Positions 15,081-24,745 of a stretch of 28,232 nucleotides of DNA are shown one piece after another. Where the stretch lies: assembly GCA_035248725.1 (NCBI GenBank), contig DATFHG010000153.1:1-28232 (forward strand). The letters run 5' to 3'. Numbering within the stretch: the first letter of the stretch is position 1; each line of letters starts with the position of its first letter. Source of the DNA: DASPMP01 sp035248725. Lineage in GTDB: Bacteria > Gemmatimonadota > Gemmatimonadetes > Gemmatimonadales > Gemmatimonadaceae. Made by a program: the position numbers and the translations under genes. Under the pieces are notes generated by a model. That model was given only the letters and a program-made list of their open reading frames with translations. It was not told the origin of the DNA and did not search any database.

Positions 15081-15836
15081 ATGTTGTCGAGGAGATACCG
15101 AATCGTGGCAGCCGCCGCCGCGGCGATAGTCGGCGGCATCACTCTCTGGAATTGCTCAGACGATGCGACGTCGCCATCCGTGCGCGAGCTGCGCGGCGAG
15201 CCGGTCAGCGTAGGGAGCGGTACCGCACGCACCGTGGTGACGATGAACGGCGACTCGGCGCTCGCCGTCGCGGTCGAGCTGTCCAGCACCGCGCTCGACG
15301 GCTTGCCGGCAGACATGTCCGGCTGGACGCTGCCGCTGCCAACCAACGCAAACGTCGCTCCGTACGACCACGTCACCCTCAACTGGAATCCGGCCGGACA
15401 CCCGCCGCCGGGCATCTATTCCGTTCCACACTTCGACTTTCATTTCTACATGGTGAGCTCTGCGGCGCAGGCGGCTGTCGTGGGAGGGCCCGAGGCGCAA
15501 AGCCCGGCGCCGCAGTACGTCCCGACGGATTATGTCCCGGATCCGGTCGCGGTGCCGGACATGGGCGTGCACTGGACTGACAGCACGGCGAAGGAATTCC
15601 ACGGGCAACCGTTCACCAGCACGTTCATCTACGGCTCGCACGAAAACGAGTTCACCTTCCTCGAGCCGATGGTGACGGTGGCGTTCCTGAGCTCGCGCCC
15701 GGCTTTCACGCAGGTGATCAAGACGCCCGCGGCGGTGCAGCACGCGGGCCGGTACCCCACCGCGTACAGCGTCCGCTACGATCCGACGACGTCGACGGTG
15801 AGGATCTCATTGGATGGGCTGGTGAAGCGCGACTGA
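15081..15836 (+). CDS. lipoprotein of the TTHB210/DUF5602-like type
   Basis: The product is 251 residues. RIVAAAAAAIVGGITLWNCS is a lipoprotein-like signal, with a candidate lipid Cys at residue 25. The mature part has the conserved block HVTLNWNPAGHPPPGIYSVP followed by HFDFHFYMVS (about residues 97-126), then VPTDYVPDPVAVPDMGVHWT and an E-F-H-G-Q-P-F segment. From memory this H-x-x-L-x-W-N-P-x-G-H-x-P...Y-x-x-P-H-F-D-F-H-F order belongs to the TTHB210/DUF5602 family. The several His residues could bind metal, but that is inference. It is divergent from the LuxR-type gene (62 bp between), its likely regulator. Confidence 0.75.
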   Translation: MLSRRYRIVAAAAAAIVGGITLWNCSDDATSPSVRELRGEPVSVGSGTARTVVTMNGDSALAVAVELSSTALDGLPADMSGWTLPLPTNANVAPYDHVTLNWNPAGHPPPGIYSVPHFDFHFYMVSSAAQAAVVGGPEAQSPAPQYVPTDYVPDPVAVPDMGVHWTDSTAKEFHGQPFTSTFIYGSHENEFTFLEPMVTVAFLSSRPAFTQVIKTPAAVQHAGRYPTAYSVRYDPTTSTVRISLDGLVKRD

Positions 15837-15860
15837 TGCGGGTTCCGGGGAACAGCATTT

Positions 15861-15949
15861 AACCACGGAGGCACAAAGAGCATAGAGAACGGCCGCGCCA
15901 TCGTTCATGACACGGCCGTTCTTCTGTGCTCTCCGTACCGTCTGTGGTT
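15861..15949. repeat. imperfect inverted-repeat element between convergent genes
   Basis: Two arms of 35-37 bases (15861-15895 and 15913-15949) fold on each other with a few bulges around a 17-base spacer. Inner pairing is 10 bp perfect (AGAACGGCCG with CGGCCGTTCT) and the outer ends pair AACCAC with GTGGTT. The left arm AACCACGGAGGCACAAAGAG resembles the AACCAC-AGAGGCACAGAG repeats dispersed in many bacterial genomes, as I recall. There is no T-run on either strand. It may also act as a bidirectional terminator for the genes ending at 15836 and 15959. Confidence 0.7.
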
Positions 15950-15958
15950 CAGCGCTCT

Positions 15959-16408
15959 TCAGGTCGCCGAAAGAGCCTGAGCGATCTGATCGAGGTGATG
16001 CCGATTGTGCGTCACGACCTTTTCGAACTCGTCCGCCAGCGTCCGTAACCCGGTCTGGCTGTGCACGAACGGGATCTTCTCGCTGCCCGGGTAGTGGCGC
16101 GCGGTGTAGATCACCGCCTCTCGAGTGGCGTCATACACGCGCCGCGATATCTCCAGCGGCACAGTGGCATAGTCCAGCGCGCGTGCCCATGCATCCTGGT
16201 CGTAAACCCAGATCACCTGATTCGGCTCGCTCAGCACTCGCCGGATGCGGTAGTACAGCACAGTTTCGGAGTCGGCGAGGTGGTGCAGCAGGTATCGCAC
16301 GCTCCACTTCCCCGGCGCGTAGGAGCGCTCGAGCGCATCATCCGACAACGCGAAGTAGTTCAGCGTCTCCTCGCGCGTCTGCTTGAGACCGGATATCAGA
16401 TCCAGCAT
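15959..16408 (-). CDS. DinB-family protein
   Basis: The product is 149 residues, the normal DinB length. The four-helix metal-binding pattern shows as YAPGKWSVRYLLHHLADSE (residues 31-49, first His ligand), a middle helix with EISRRVYDATREAVIYTARH, and VTHNRHHLDQIAQAL (about 133-147, second and third ligands). GKWS-x-x-x-x-x-x-H-L-x-D-x-E is the classic entry motif. DinB proteins bind a divalent metal; many are thiol-dependent transferases or have no known function. The ATG is preceded by GGAGG 13 to 9 bases upstream, in a CAGGC-repeat context. It is convergent with the TTHB210-like gene and divergent from the dehydratase. Confidence 0.9.
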   Translation of the reverse strand: MLDLISGLKQTREETLNYFALSDDALERSYAPGKWSVRYLLHHLADSETVLYYRIRRVLSEPNQVIWVYDQDAWARALDYATVPLEISRRVYDATREAVIYTARHYPGSEKIPFVHSQTGLRTLADEFEKVVTHNRHHLDQIAQALSAT

Positions 16409-16539
16409 GCCTGCCTGCCTCCGCCGCTGACGAAACCGCCAGTGAAGAAACTCGCTTTCGTGCTCGCCGGCGCAATGCTGCGGAGGAAGAAGCTTCGGTT
16501 AGCTTGACGAAGGAAGGTCACACGCACCCGCGCCCGCCG

Positions 16540-17523
16540 ATGACTGCGACCCAGACACAGACGCCCGTCACCCTGACGCTCCGCGACTTCGAGCAGGCGC
16601 GAGAGCGCATCGCGCCGCACATCAAGCGCACGCCACTGCTCACGTCGCGCCAGCTGTCCGAGGCCACCGGCTACGATATCCGGCTCAAGGCCGAGATGTT
16701 CCAGCGCGTGGGGTCGTACAAGATTCGCGGGCCGCTCAACAAGTTCGCGCAAATGCCGGAGGACCAGAAGAAGCGCGGGGTCGTGTGCTCGTCCGCGGGC
16801 AACCACGCGCAGGGCGTGGCGCTCGCCGCGAAGATCCATGGCATGCGTGCCGTCGTCTGCATGGCGGAGAACGCGACCCCCGCGAAGATCGCCGCGACGA
16901 AAGCATACGGCGCCGAAGTCGTGCTGCACGGCACCATCTGGGACGAAGCCAACGAGAAAGCGAAGGAGCTGGTGCGCACGCAGGGGCTCACCTACGTGCA
17001 TCCCTTCGACGACGCGCAGCTCGTCGCGGGTCAGGGCACGCTCGGCCTCGAGATCGTGCAGGATTGGCCCGAGGTGGACGCCATCGTCGTGCCGATCGGC
17101 GGCGGCGGATTGATCTCGGGCGTCTCCATGGCCGCGAAGAGCTTCAACCCGAAGATCAAGGTGTTCGGGGTCGAATCGTCGGACGGACCCGCGATGCAGG
17201 CGAGCGTGCGCGCCGGCAAGCTGGAAACGATCGACTGCCGTACCATCATCGACGGGTTGCGCGTGCGCCGCGTCGGAGAGCTCAATTTCAGCGTGGTGCA
17301 GCGCTTCGTCGACGACATCGTTGCGCTTCCGGACGCCGAGATCTTCGACGCGATGCTGTGGGTGATGGAGCGCTGCAAGCTCGTCGTCGAGGGAGCGGCT
17401 GCCGCGCCGGTCGCGGCGCTGCTCCATGGCCTGATCCAGATGCCGAAGGGCTCCCGCGTCGCGGCGGTGCTCTCCGGGGGCAACCTCAACATCCGGCAGC
17501 TCGCAGGACGGCAGTGGAACTAG
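16540..17523 (+). CDS. threonine ammonia-lyase/serine-threonine dehydratase (PLP fold type II)
   Basis: With ATG 16540 the product is 327 residues, like catabolic TdcB-type enzymes that lack the C-terminal ACT regulatory domain of biosynthetic IlvA. PLP enzyme landmarks are RVGSYKIRGPLNKF (Lys61 as Schiff-base lysine), SSAGNHAQG (84-92, phosphate/substrate loop), PIGGGGLISG (185-194, PLP phosphate) and VLSGGNLN near the end. The expected reaction is L-threonine to 2-oxobutanoate plus ammonia; L-serine dehydratase or serine racemase activity is also possible, because sequence does not separate them. An in-frame TTG at 16504 is an alternative start. The end overlaps the next gene by 10 bp. Confidence 0.9.
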   Translation: MTATQTQTPVTLTLRDFEQARERIAPHIKRTPLLTSRQLSEATGYDIRLKAEMFQRVGSYKIRGPLNKFAQMPEDQKKRGVVCSSAGNHAQGVALAAKIHGMRAVVCMAENATPAKIAATKAYGAEVVLHGTIWDEANEKAKELVRTQGLTYVHPFDDAQLVAGQGTLGLEIVQDWPEVDAIVVPIGGGGLISGVSMAAKSFNPKIKVFGVESSDGPAMQASVRAGKLETIDCRTIIDGLRVRRVGELNFSVVQRFVDDIVALPDAEIFDAMLWVMERCKLVVEGAAAAPVAALLHGLIQMPKGSRVAAVLSGGNLNIRQLAGRQWN

Positions 17524-18761
17524 CCAGATGCAGGTCGCCGCAGACACTGCGACAGCTGGCCATCGCCGCGCTGCTCGGAGCGCTCGGATGCGACGATGCC
17601 GCACCTCCCGCACCGCGGGACGTGCAGCTCGACTTCTGCTCCACGTCGGTGCCCGTGTTTCTCGCCGTCAGCAACGACGGCGAACCGTGGACGTCCGTGG
17701 CGGCCGACGCCGATGGCACCTTCAGCTTCTCCGCCGCGCACAAGGTCGGCGTCGTCTACGTGGAACAGTCGGGCGCCAGCTACACCACCACGTTCCTGTA
17801 CGTCACGAGCGACGAGCTCGCGGCGCTGGGTCGCACGCCCTGTGTCGAATCACTCGGCACGCGGACCGTGACGGGCAGCGTCGCGGGACTCGCGTCCGGG
17901 GAAGTCGCGCAGGTCGCACTCGGCGCGGACCGCGCGATCGTCTTCGCGCCGAACACCGGCTTCACCTTTCATGAGGCGCCCGCGGTGGCCGCGGACCTGT
18001 TCGCGCTGCGCGTGCGCACCACACCGAATGAGCCTCCGGTGGCGATCATCGCGCGGCGCGACGTCGACCCGGCAGATGCCTCCATCGCGACCCTGAACCT
18101 CGCGGGCGGCGAGACGTTCGCGCCTTCCCTGCACACGCTGAGCATCGCGAATCTCATCGCGGGCGAGCGCAATCGGATCGACGTCTTCTTCAGCACCAGC
18201 ACGGTCACGCCCTTTCCGCTCCACAGCATCGCCGCGTTCACCAGCGCCGATCAGAGCATCGGGCTCATTCCGGAGAGCGTCACGCGCGCGGGCGACCTGC
18301 ACACCGTCGACGTAAGCGCCAGGACCGCCGACGGCTCAGCGTACCGCGGGAATCGCCAGTTCTTCCGCATCGCCTCTGACCGCACCGCGGAGCTCGGCGC
18401 ACCGCTTGCGACCCCAGCGGTCACGCAGCTCGGAGTCGCGCCGAGAGTGAGGATCAGCGTCGACCGACAGCCGACGTACGCGTCGCTCCTGAACGTGCGG
18501 CTCGACCAGCACTCTCCCGCGTTGCATCGCATCGTCCTCGTCGTGACGTCCGGGTACGCCGGTGCGACAGGGAGCTGGGAGGTGGACACGCCGGACTTCG
18601 CGACGATCGGCGGAATCCCCGCGGGCGCCGGCTTCGTCGGCGGAACGGACGTCACGTGGACGGTCGAGGCGGTCGACGGACCAGCAGCCGCCGTGCTCGG
18701 AGCACCGGTGGACGGCGCGCGCTTGCGCTACGCCGGCGCCACCGGAACACTTTCCCTCTGA
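17514..18761 (+). CDS. large lipoprotein of unknown function
   Basis: Starting at GTG 17514 gives 415 residues. AGGA lies 6 bases upstream. RQLAIAALLGALGCDDAAPP holds a lipobox (Cys28), so the protein is lipid-anchored. The mature part has alternating beta strands and recurrent Gly/Thr turns, for example VPVFLAVSNDGEPWTSVAAD, then FSFSAAHKVGVVYVEQSGAS, then RTVTGSVAGLASGEVAQVAL and GATGSWEVDTPDF. It looks like several Ig/carboxypeptidase-regulatory-like beta modules, without enzyme motifs. It overlaps the dehydratase stop by 10 bp, so it is probably translated from the same transcript, although a functional link is not obvious. Confidence 0.78.
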   Translation: MELARCRSPQTLRQLAIAALLGALGCDDAAPPAPRDVQLDFCSTSVPVFLAVSNDGEPWTSVAADADGTFSFSAAHKVGVVYVEQSGASYTTTFLYVTSDELAALGRTPCVESLGTRTVTGSVAGLASGEVAQVALGADRAIVFAPNTGFTFHEAPAVAADLFALRVRTTPNEPPVAIIARRDVDPADASIATLNLAGGETFAPSLHTLSIANLIAGERNRIDVFFSTSTVTPFPLHSIAAFTSADQSIGLIPESVTRAGDLHTVDVSARTADGSAYRGNRQFFRIASDRTAELGAPLATPAVTQLGVAPRVRISVDRQPTYASLLNVRLDQHSPALHRIVLVVTSGYAGATGSWEVDTPDFATIGGIPAGAGFVGGTDVTWTVEAVDGPAAAVLGAPVDGARLRYAGATGTLSL

Positions 18762-18769
18762 AACGCGCG

Positions 18770-18794
18770 GCTCCGCGATCACTCCTCGCGGAGC
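18770..18794 (-). terminator. candidate hairpin terminator at the end of the first ADOP gene
   Basis: GCTCCGCG (18770-18777) and CGCGGAGC (18787-18794) form an 8-bp perfect stem with a 9-base loop. The hairpin spans the permease stop at 18779-18781. On the minus strand it is followed by GCGCGTTTC, only a weak T-run. It could also slow + strand transcripts from the lipoprotein ending at 18761. Confidence 0.4.
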
Positions 18795-21214
18795 GCCTGC
18801 ACGGGGTCGACCCGCGTCGCGCGCAGCGCCGGGATGAGCGTCGCGAGCAGGGCGACGGAAGCCAGCAGCGCCGCGACGACGACGAATGTCGTCGGGTCCG
18901 TGGTCTTCACCTCGAACAGCTGATTCGCGAGCAATCGCGTAAGTGCGAACGCGCTCACGAGACCCATCGCAATGCCGATGAGCGCGAGCGCCAGTCCCTG
19001 GCTCATCACCAGCCCCAGCACGCGGCCGCGCGCCGCGCCGAGCGCCATGCGGATGCCCAGCTCGCGCGTCCGCTGCGTCACCGATTGCGCCATGATGCCG
19101 TAGATCCCGATCGCCGCTATGAGCAGCGCGATCGCGGAGAACGCGCCCAGGAGCAGCGTGGACAGCTTGCGCTGGCCGAGTGACGCGTCCACCAGCGCGT
19201 CGAGCGTGGTGATCCCCGACATCGGAATGTCCGCGTCAACCTGATTCAGCGCGGCTCGCACTGACGGTACCGCCTTGAGCGGATCGCCGGTGGTGCGAAC
19301 GGTGAATCCCATGAACGGTATCGGGCGCTGCTGGTAGGGCCGGTACACCTGGAGACGCGGATCCGCGTCCAGTCCTTCGTGCATGGTGTGGTGCACCACC
19401 CCGATGATGGTGATCCAGTCCGGCACGGTGTCGCCGGGCACGTTGTCGTACGCGATGCGCCGGCCGATGACGTCGCGGTCCGGCGAAAGCCGCTGCACGA
19501 ACTGGTCGTCCACGACGGCCACCTTCTGCGTCCCCGCGTTGTCCGTCGCGTCGAACACGCGCCCCTCGACCACCGGGATGCGCAGCGCCCGGAAATAGTC
19601 GGCGCTCACGATGCGCGCGTCGCCCCACGGGCCGGGCTGGTTCGGGGCGGGAGTGTAGCCTTCGAGATCGAAGCTGGACGTCGACCAGTTGCCGCCGAAT
19701 GGCACGTTCGTGGTGAGTCCGGCGGCTTCGACGCCGGGTACCGCGCGGATGCGCATCAGCGCCTCGTCGTAGAAGAGCCTCTGGGCGGTGTCCGTCCTGT
19801 ATTTCACCGGAGGCAGCGACACGGTGAACGCCAGCACGCCGTGCGAATCGAAACCGGGATTCACTGACTGGAGGCGCATCACGCTGCGGATCAGGAGACC
19901 CGCGCCGGCGAGCAGCGTCAGCGCGATCGCGACCTCGGCCACGACGAGAACCCGACGCACGAGTTGCGCGGAAGCGTCGTGTGTACCGCGTCCCGCCTCA
20001 CGCAGCGTGCGCTGCAGGTCGGTGCGCGCCGCGTGGATGGCCGGCGCGAGACCGAACAGCAATCCCGTGAACAGCGTCACCGCGACCGTGAACAGCAGCA
20101 CGTTCGAGTCGATGCCCACTTCGCTCGCGCGCGGCAGCTCGGGGTTCAGCGCGAGCAACGCACGCACGGCCCACCATGACAGCCCCAGGCCCACGACGCC
20201 GCCGGTCACGGCCAGCACCACGCTCTCCGTCAGCAGCTGACGCACGAGGACGCCTCGCTCCGCGCCAAGCGCCGACCGAATGGCGATCTCCTTCGTCCGT
20301 CCCGCGGCGCGGACGAGCAGCAAGTTCGCCACGTTCGCGCAGGCGATGAGCAGCACGAAACCCACGGCGCCGAGCAGCACGAGCAGCGCCGGACGGATCT
20401 GTCCCGTCGCGCGCTCCTCGAGCGACGTCACCTTCAACGTCCAGATCTTCCCGAGGTTGTTCGGATACTGCTCCTTCAGCCGGTCGGCGAACGTCGTCAT
20501 CTCGCTCTGCGCCTGCTCGAGCGTGATGCCCGGCGCCAGGCGTCCCGTGACCGTGAGGAACTCATTGGTGTAGCCGCGCGGGTCCAGCTGCGCGGGCGAA
20601 AACGCCAGCGGCGCCCACAGCTCCGCATTGCGGCTGAAGAAGGAATGGAACGTGGCGGGCATCACCCCGACGACGCGATACGCTTCGCCATTCAGCTGCA
20701 CGTCGCGACCGACGATCCCCGGATCGCTGCCGAACACGCGGACCCACAGGCCGTGGCTGATGACCGCGATGTGGTTGCCCGCGACCTCGTCCCCGGCCTG
20801 CAGCGTCCGCCCGAGCTGCGCCTGTGCGCCAAGCGTGCGGAACCAGTCGCCCGTCACCCGACTGCCGGCAATGCGCTGTGGTGTGCCGACTCCGGTGAGA
20901 TTCGCGCCCCACCCGGATTCCGCGCCCATCGATGAGAAGCTGCGAATGTTGTCGCGGTAATCCCGGAAGCCCACCGCGGACACGGACGCCTCCAGGTTGT
21001 TCAGCGACGCACTTCTATAGAAGTGGTTGATCTGCACGAGCTTCTCCGGCTCCCGATACGGCAGGGGACGCAGGAGCACGGTGTTCACCACCGTGAAGAT
21101 CGCGGAGTTGGCGCCGATCCCGAGCGCCAGCGTGAGCAGGACGATGACGGTGAAGCCGGGGCTCTGCGTCAGCCGCCGCAGAGCATATCGGAGGTCACGG
21201 AGGAAGGTGTCCAT
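18779..21214 (-). CDS. ADOP (duplicated orphan permease), MacB/FtsX-like
   Basis: The product is 811 residues from ATG 21212-21214, with AAGG five bases upstream. It is two MacB-type halves in tandem. Half one: RLTQSPGFTVIVLLTLALGI (first helix, about 15-34), then a periplasmic core domain, then the FtsX helix VLLGAVGFVLLIACANVANL with VRAAGRTKEIAIRSALGAER. Half two begins with RRVLVVAEVAIALTLLAGAG, has a second periplasmic domain and ends in IALLIAAIGIYGIMAQSV, then QRTRELGIRMALGAARG. This matches the acidobacterial duplicated orphan permease group. No ATPase gene is adjacent, so its energy partner is unknown. It sits in the inner membrane and faces a second ADOP divergently. Confidence 0.92.
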   Translation of the reverse strand: MDTFLRDLRYALRRLTQSPGFTVIVLLTLALGIGANSAIFTVVNTVLLRPLPYREPEKLVQINHFYRSASLNNLEASVSAVGFRDYRDNIRSFSSMGAESGWGANLTGVGTPQRIAGSRVTGDWFRTLGAQAQLGRTLQAGDEVAGNHIAVISHGLWVRVFGSDPGIVGRDVQLNGEAYRVVGVMPATFHSFFSRNAELWAPLAFSPAQLDPRGYTNEFLTVTGRLAPGITLEQAQSEMTTFADRLKEQYPNNLGKIWTLKVTSLEERATGQIRPALLVLLGAVGFVLLIACANVANLLLVRAAGRTKEIAIRSALGAERGVLVRQLLTESVVLAVTGGVVGLGLSWWAVRALLALNPELPRASEVGIDSNVLLFTVAVTLFTGLLFGLAPAIHAARTDLQRTLREAGRGTHDASAQLVRRVLVVAEVAIALTLLAGAGLLIRSVMRLQSVNPGFDSHGVLAFTVSLPPVKYRTDTAQRLFYDEALMRIRAVPGVEAAGLTTNVPFGGNWSTSSFDLEGYTPAPNQPGPWGDARIVSADYFRALRIPVVEGRVFDATDNAGTQKVAVVDDQFVQRLSPDRDVIGRRIAYDNVPGDTVPDWITIIGVVHHTMHEGLDADPRLQVYRPYQQRPIPFMGFTVRTTGDPLKAVPSVRAALNQVDADIPMSGITTLDALVDASLGQRKLSTLLLGAFSAIALLIAAIGIYGIMAQSVTQRTRELGIRMALGAARGRVLGLVMSQGLALALIGIAMGLVSAFALTRLLANQLFEVKTTDPTTFVVVAALLASVALLATLIPALRATRVDPVQALREE

Positions 21215-21584
21215 GGAGCCTTCGACAGCCGCTGACGCCGGTTGGTTGTTATTCGCAGAGCACGCACTGCAGCTCCATGCCGATCCGTGTGGCGCGCGTC
21301 TCCGGCGTCATCACCCAGGGCCGATTCTCCCATGGCGGGTTGTGTCGCACGTGCTACCTGTGGCCACACTCGAGATCAGCGACCCAATCCCCGAGATCGT
21401 CCTGATGGAAGCCGATGATCCGACGCGCGATGGCCATGGCGTAATGTTGCCGCCCTGTGTGGGAACGAACAGGTCGTCTCGAAAACGGACACTCGGAATT
21501 CAGGAAGGTGAACCGCAAGTCACTTTCCCCGAGATGGTTACGTAGGTGGCCGCGGGGCATGCCACTTCCACTGGACCGAACGCC
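21215..21584. other. 370-bp region between the two divergent permeases
   Basis: Apart from the broken DUF3565 gene (21249-21437), I see no intact gene here. 21438-21584 probably holds the promoter of the + strand permease. A GGAATTCAGGAAGG stretch (about 21497-21510) looks like a ribosome-binding site without a well-placed gene. No clear -35/-10 pair was found for either permease. Confidence 0.5.
21249..21437 (-). pseudogene. DUF3565-family gene interrupted by an in-frame amber codon
   Basis: From ATG 21435-21437 the frame reads ARRIIGFHQDDLGDWVADLE, then C-G-H-R, then TAG (21354-21356). It then continues in the same frame HVRHNPPWENRPWVMTPE and ATRIGMELQCVLCE to TAA at 21249-21251. Total is 62 codons with the stop at codon 28, near the family's length. 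The family motif, as I know it, is C-G-H-x-Q-H-V-R-H-x-P-P-W; the stop sits exactly where Gln is expected, so one CAG-to-TAG change explains it. The family's Cys/His set (C24, H26, H29, H32, C58, C61) is otherwise kept. Its function is unknown. It lies alone between two divergent permeases. Confidence 0.78.
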
Positions 21585-23975
<2,391 letters not shown>

Positions 23976-24026
23976 ACACCCCGGGCGACGACAGGTCGCA
24001 AGTTTCCGATAGCGGCTCGCGTGACG

Positions 24027-24045
24027 GCCGGGGATACTCCCCGGC
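24027..24045 (+). other. short perfect hairpin just before the GTG start at 24049
   Basis: GCCGGGG (24027-24033) and CCCCGGC (24039-24045) form a 7-bp GC stem with the 5-base loop ATACT, ending 3 bases before GTG 24049. It occupies the place of a ribosome-binding site. It may be a terminator remnant of the permease gene or affect translation. Confidence 0.4.
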
Positions 24046-24048
24046 ATC

Positions 24049-24669
24049 GTGAACACGCGCATCCTTATCGTCGCCGCCGCGTGCGTGGCGGCGTGCATCC
24101 CCGCCCCGGCACTCCGCGGCCAGAGCACGACGCCGTGGTCGCTCATCAGCGTTCGGTTCGACACGCGAACGTCGGATTTCATCTACGCCGCGTACGGTCT
24201 GGGCGACACCTTCGCCCTGACCGGCGTGCTCCACAATCCGCGCAGCGACTACTCCGAGCTGCTCGTGGGCGCCGGTCGACGGTTCGCCATCGCGAACTGG
24301 CCGCGGCAGTTCGCTGCGATTGCCGCGGCGCGCGCGTCGGACGGGTGGTATGCGCAGCTGTACGTGCTGCCAGCCGCGCATCGCGGTTCCGTGTGGGTTC
24401 GTGCGACGTCGGAGACCTACATCCCGCTCGACAGATCAGGCACGCCGCAGTTCGCGTTGAGTCCGATCTCCTCCACGATCAGCGTCGGGAAGTACGTCGA
24501 AGGCGGCATCTCGGTGGATTGGGCAGTGGCGCGCGATGCTGCGCCATCCACGGCGATCGGCCCCGAACTGCGCGTCGCGATTCCCAACGCGGTGCTCGGC
24601 ATGGACGCCCAGCAGGTGCTAGACGCGCGCATCCCGCGACTGCGCATTTTCTTCACGGGCGCGTTCTGA
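24049..24669 (+). CDS. exported envelope protein, possibly a small beta-barrel, hypothetical
   Basis: The product is 206 residues from GTG 24049. The signal is MNTRILIVAAACVAACIPAPALRGQ, with a lipobox-like AAC at Cys16 or a signal peptidase I cut after RGQ. The mature part is built of alternating amphipathic strands: WSLISVRFDTRTSDFIYAAY, then TFALTGVLHNP, then GSVWVRATSETYIPL, then VEGGISVDWAV, and ends RLRIFFTGAF. A C-terminal Phe with aromatic strands is typical of outer-membrane beta-barrel proteins. No named family is recognised. It is 73 bp downstream of the permease and could be on the same transcript. Confidence 0.7.
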   Translation: MNTRILIVAAACVAACIPAPALRGQSTTPWSLISVRFDTRTSDFIYAAYGLGDTFALTGVLHNPRSDYSELLVGAGRRFAIANWPRQFAAIAAARASDGWYAQLYVLPAAHRGSVWVRATSETYIPLDRSGTPQFALSPISSTISVGKYVEGGISVDWAVARDAAPSTAIGPELRVAIPNAVLGMDAQQVLDARIPRLRIFFTGAF

Positions 24670-24675
24670 GTGCGT

Positions 24676-24712
24676 CACAAGTGGTCATTCCCGTTCGCGC
24701 AAAAGTGGTCAT
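24676..24712 (+). promoter_or_regulatory. 13-bp direct repeat upstream of the AraC-type gene
   Basis: CACAAGTGGTCAT (24676-24688) and CAAAAGTGGTCAT (24700-24712) match at 12 of 13 positions and start 24 bp apart. They lie 34 bp upstream of the AraC-type start at 24746, in the 76-bp gap. Tandem repeats at this kind of spacing are usual for AraC-family operator half-sites, so an autoregulatory operator is plausible. Confidence 0.55.
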
Positions 24713-24745
24713 AGGCGCAACGCCACCGTCTGGCGAGAATCCGCC

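Noticed and set aside
16785..17513. A long + frame leading into the lipoprotein at 17514
   Set aside because: It overlaps the dehydratase in another frame, is Arg/Gly-rich and lacks any domain. The signal peptide begins after GTG 17514.
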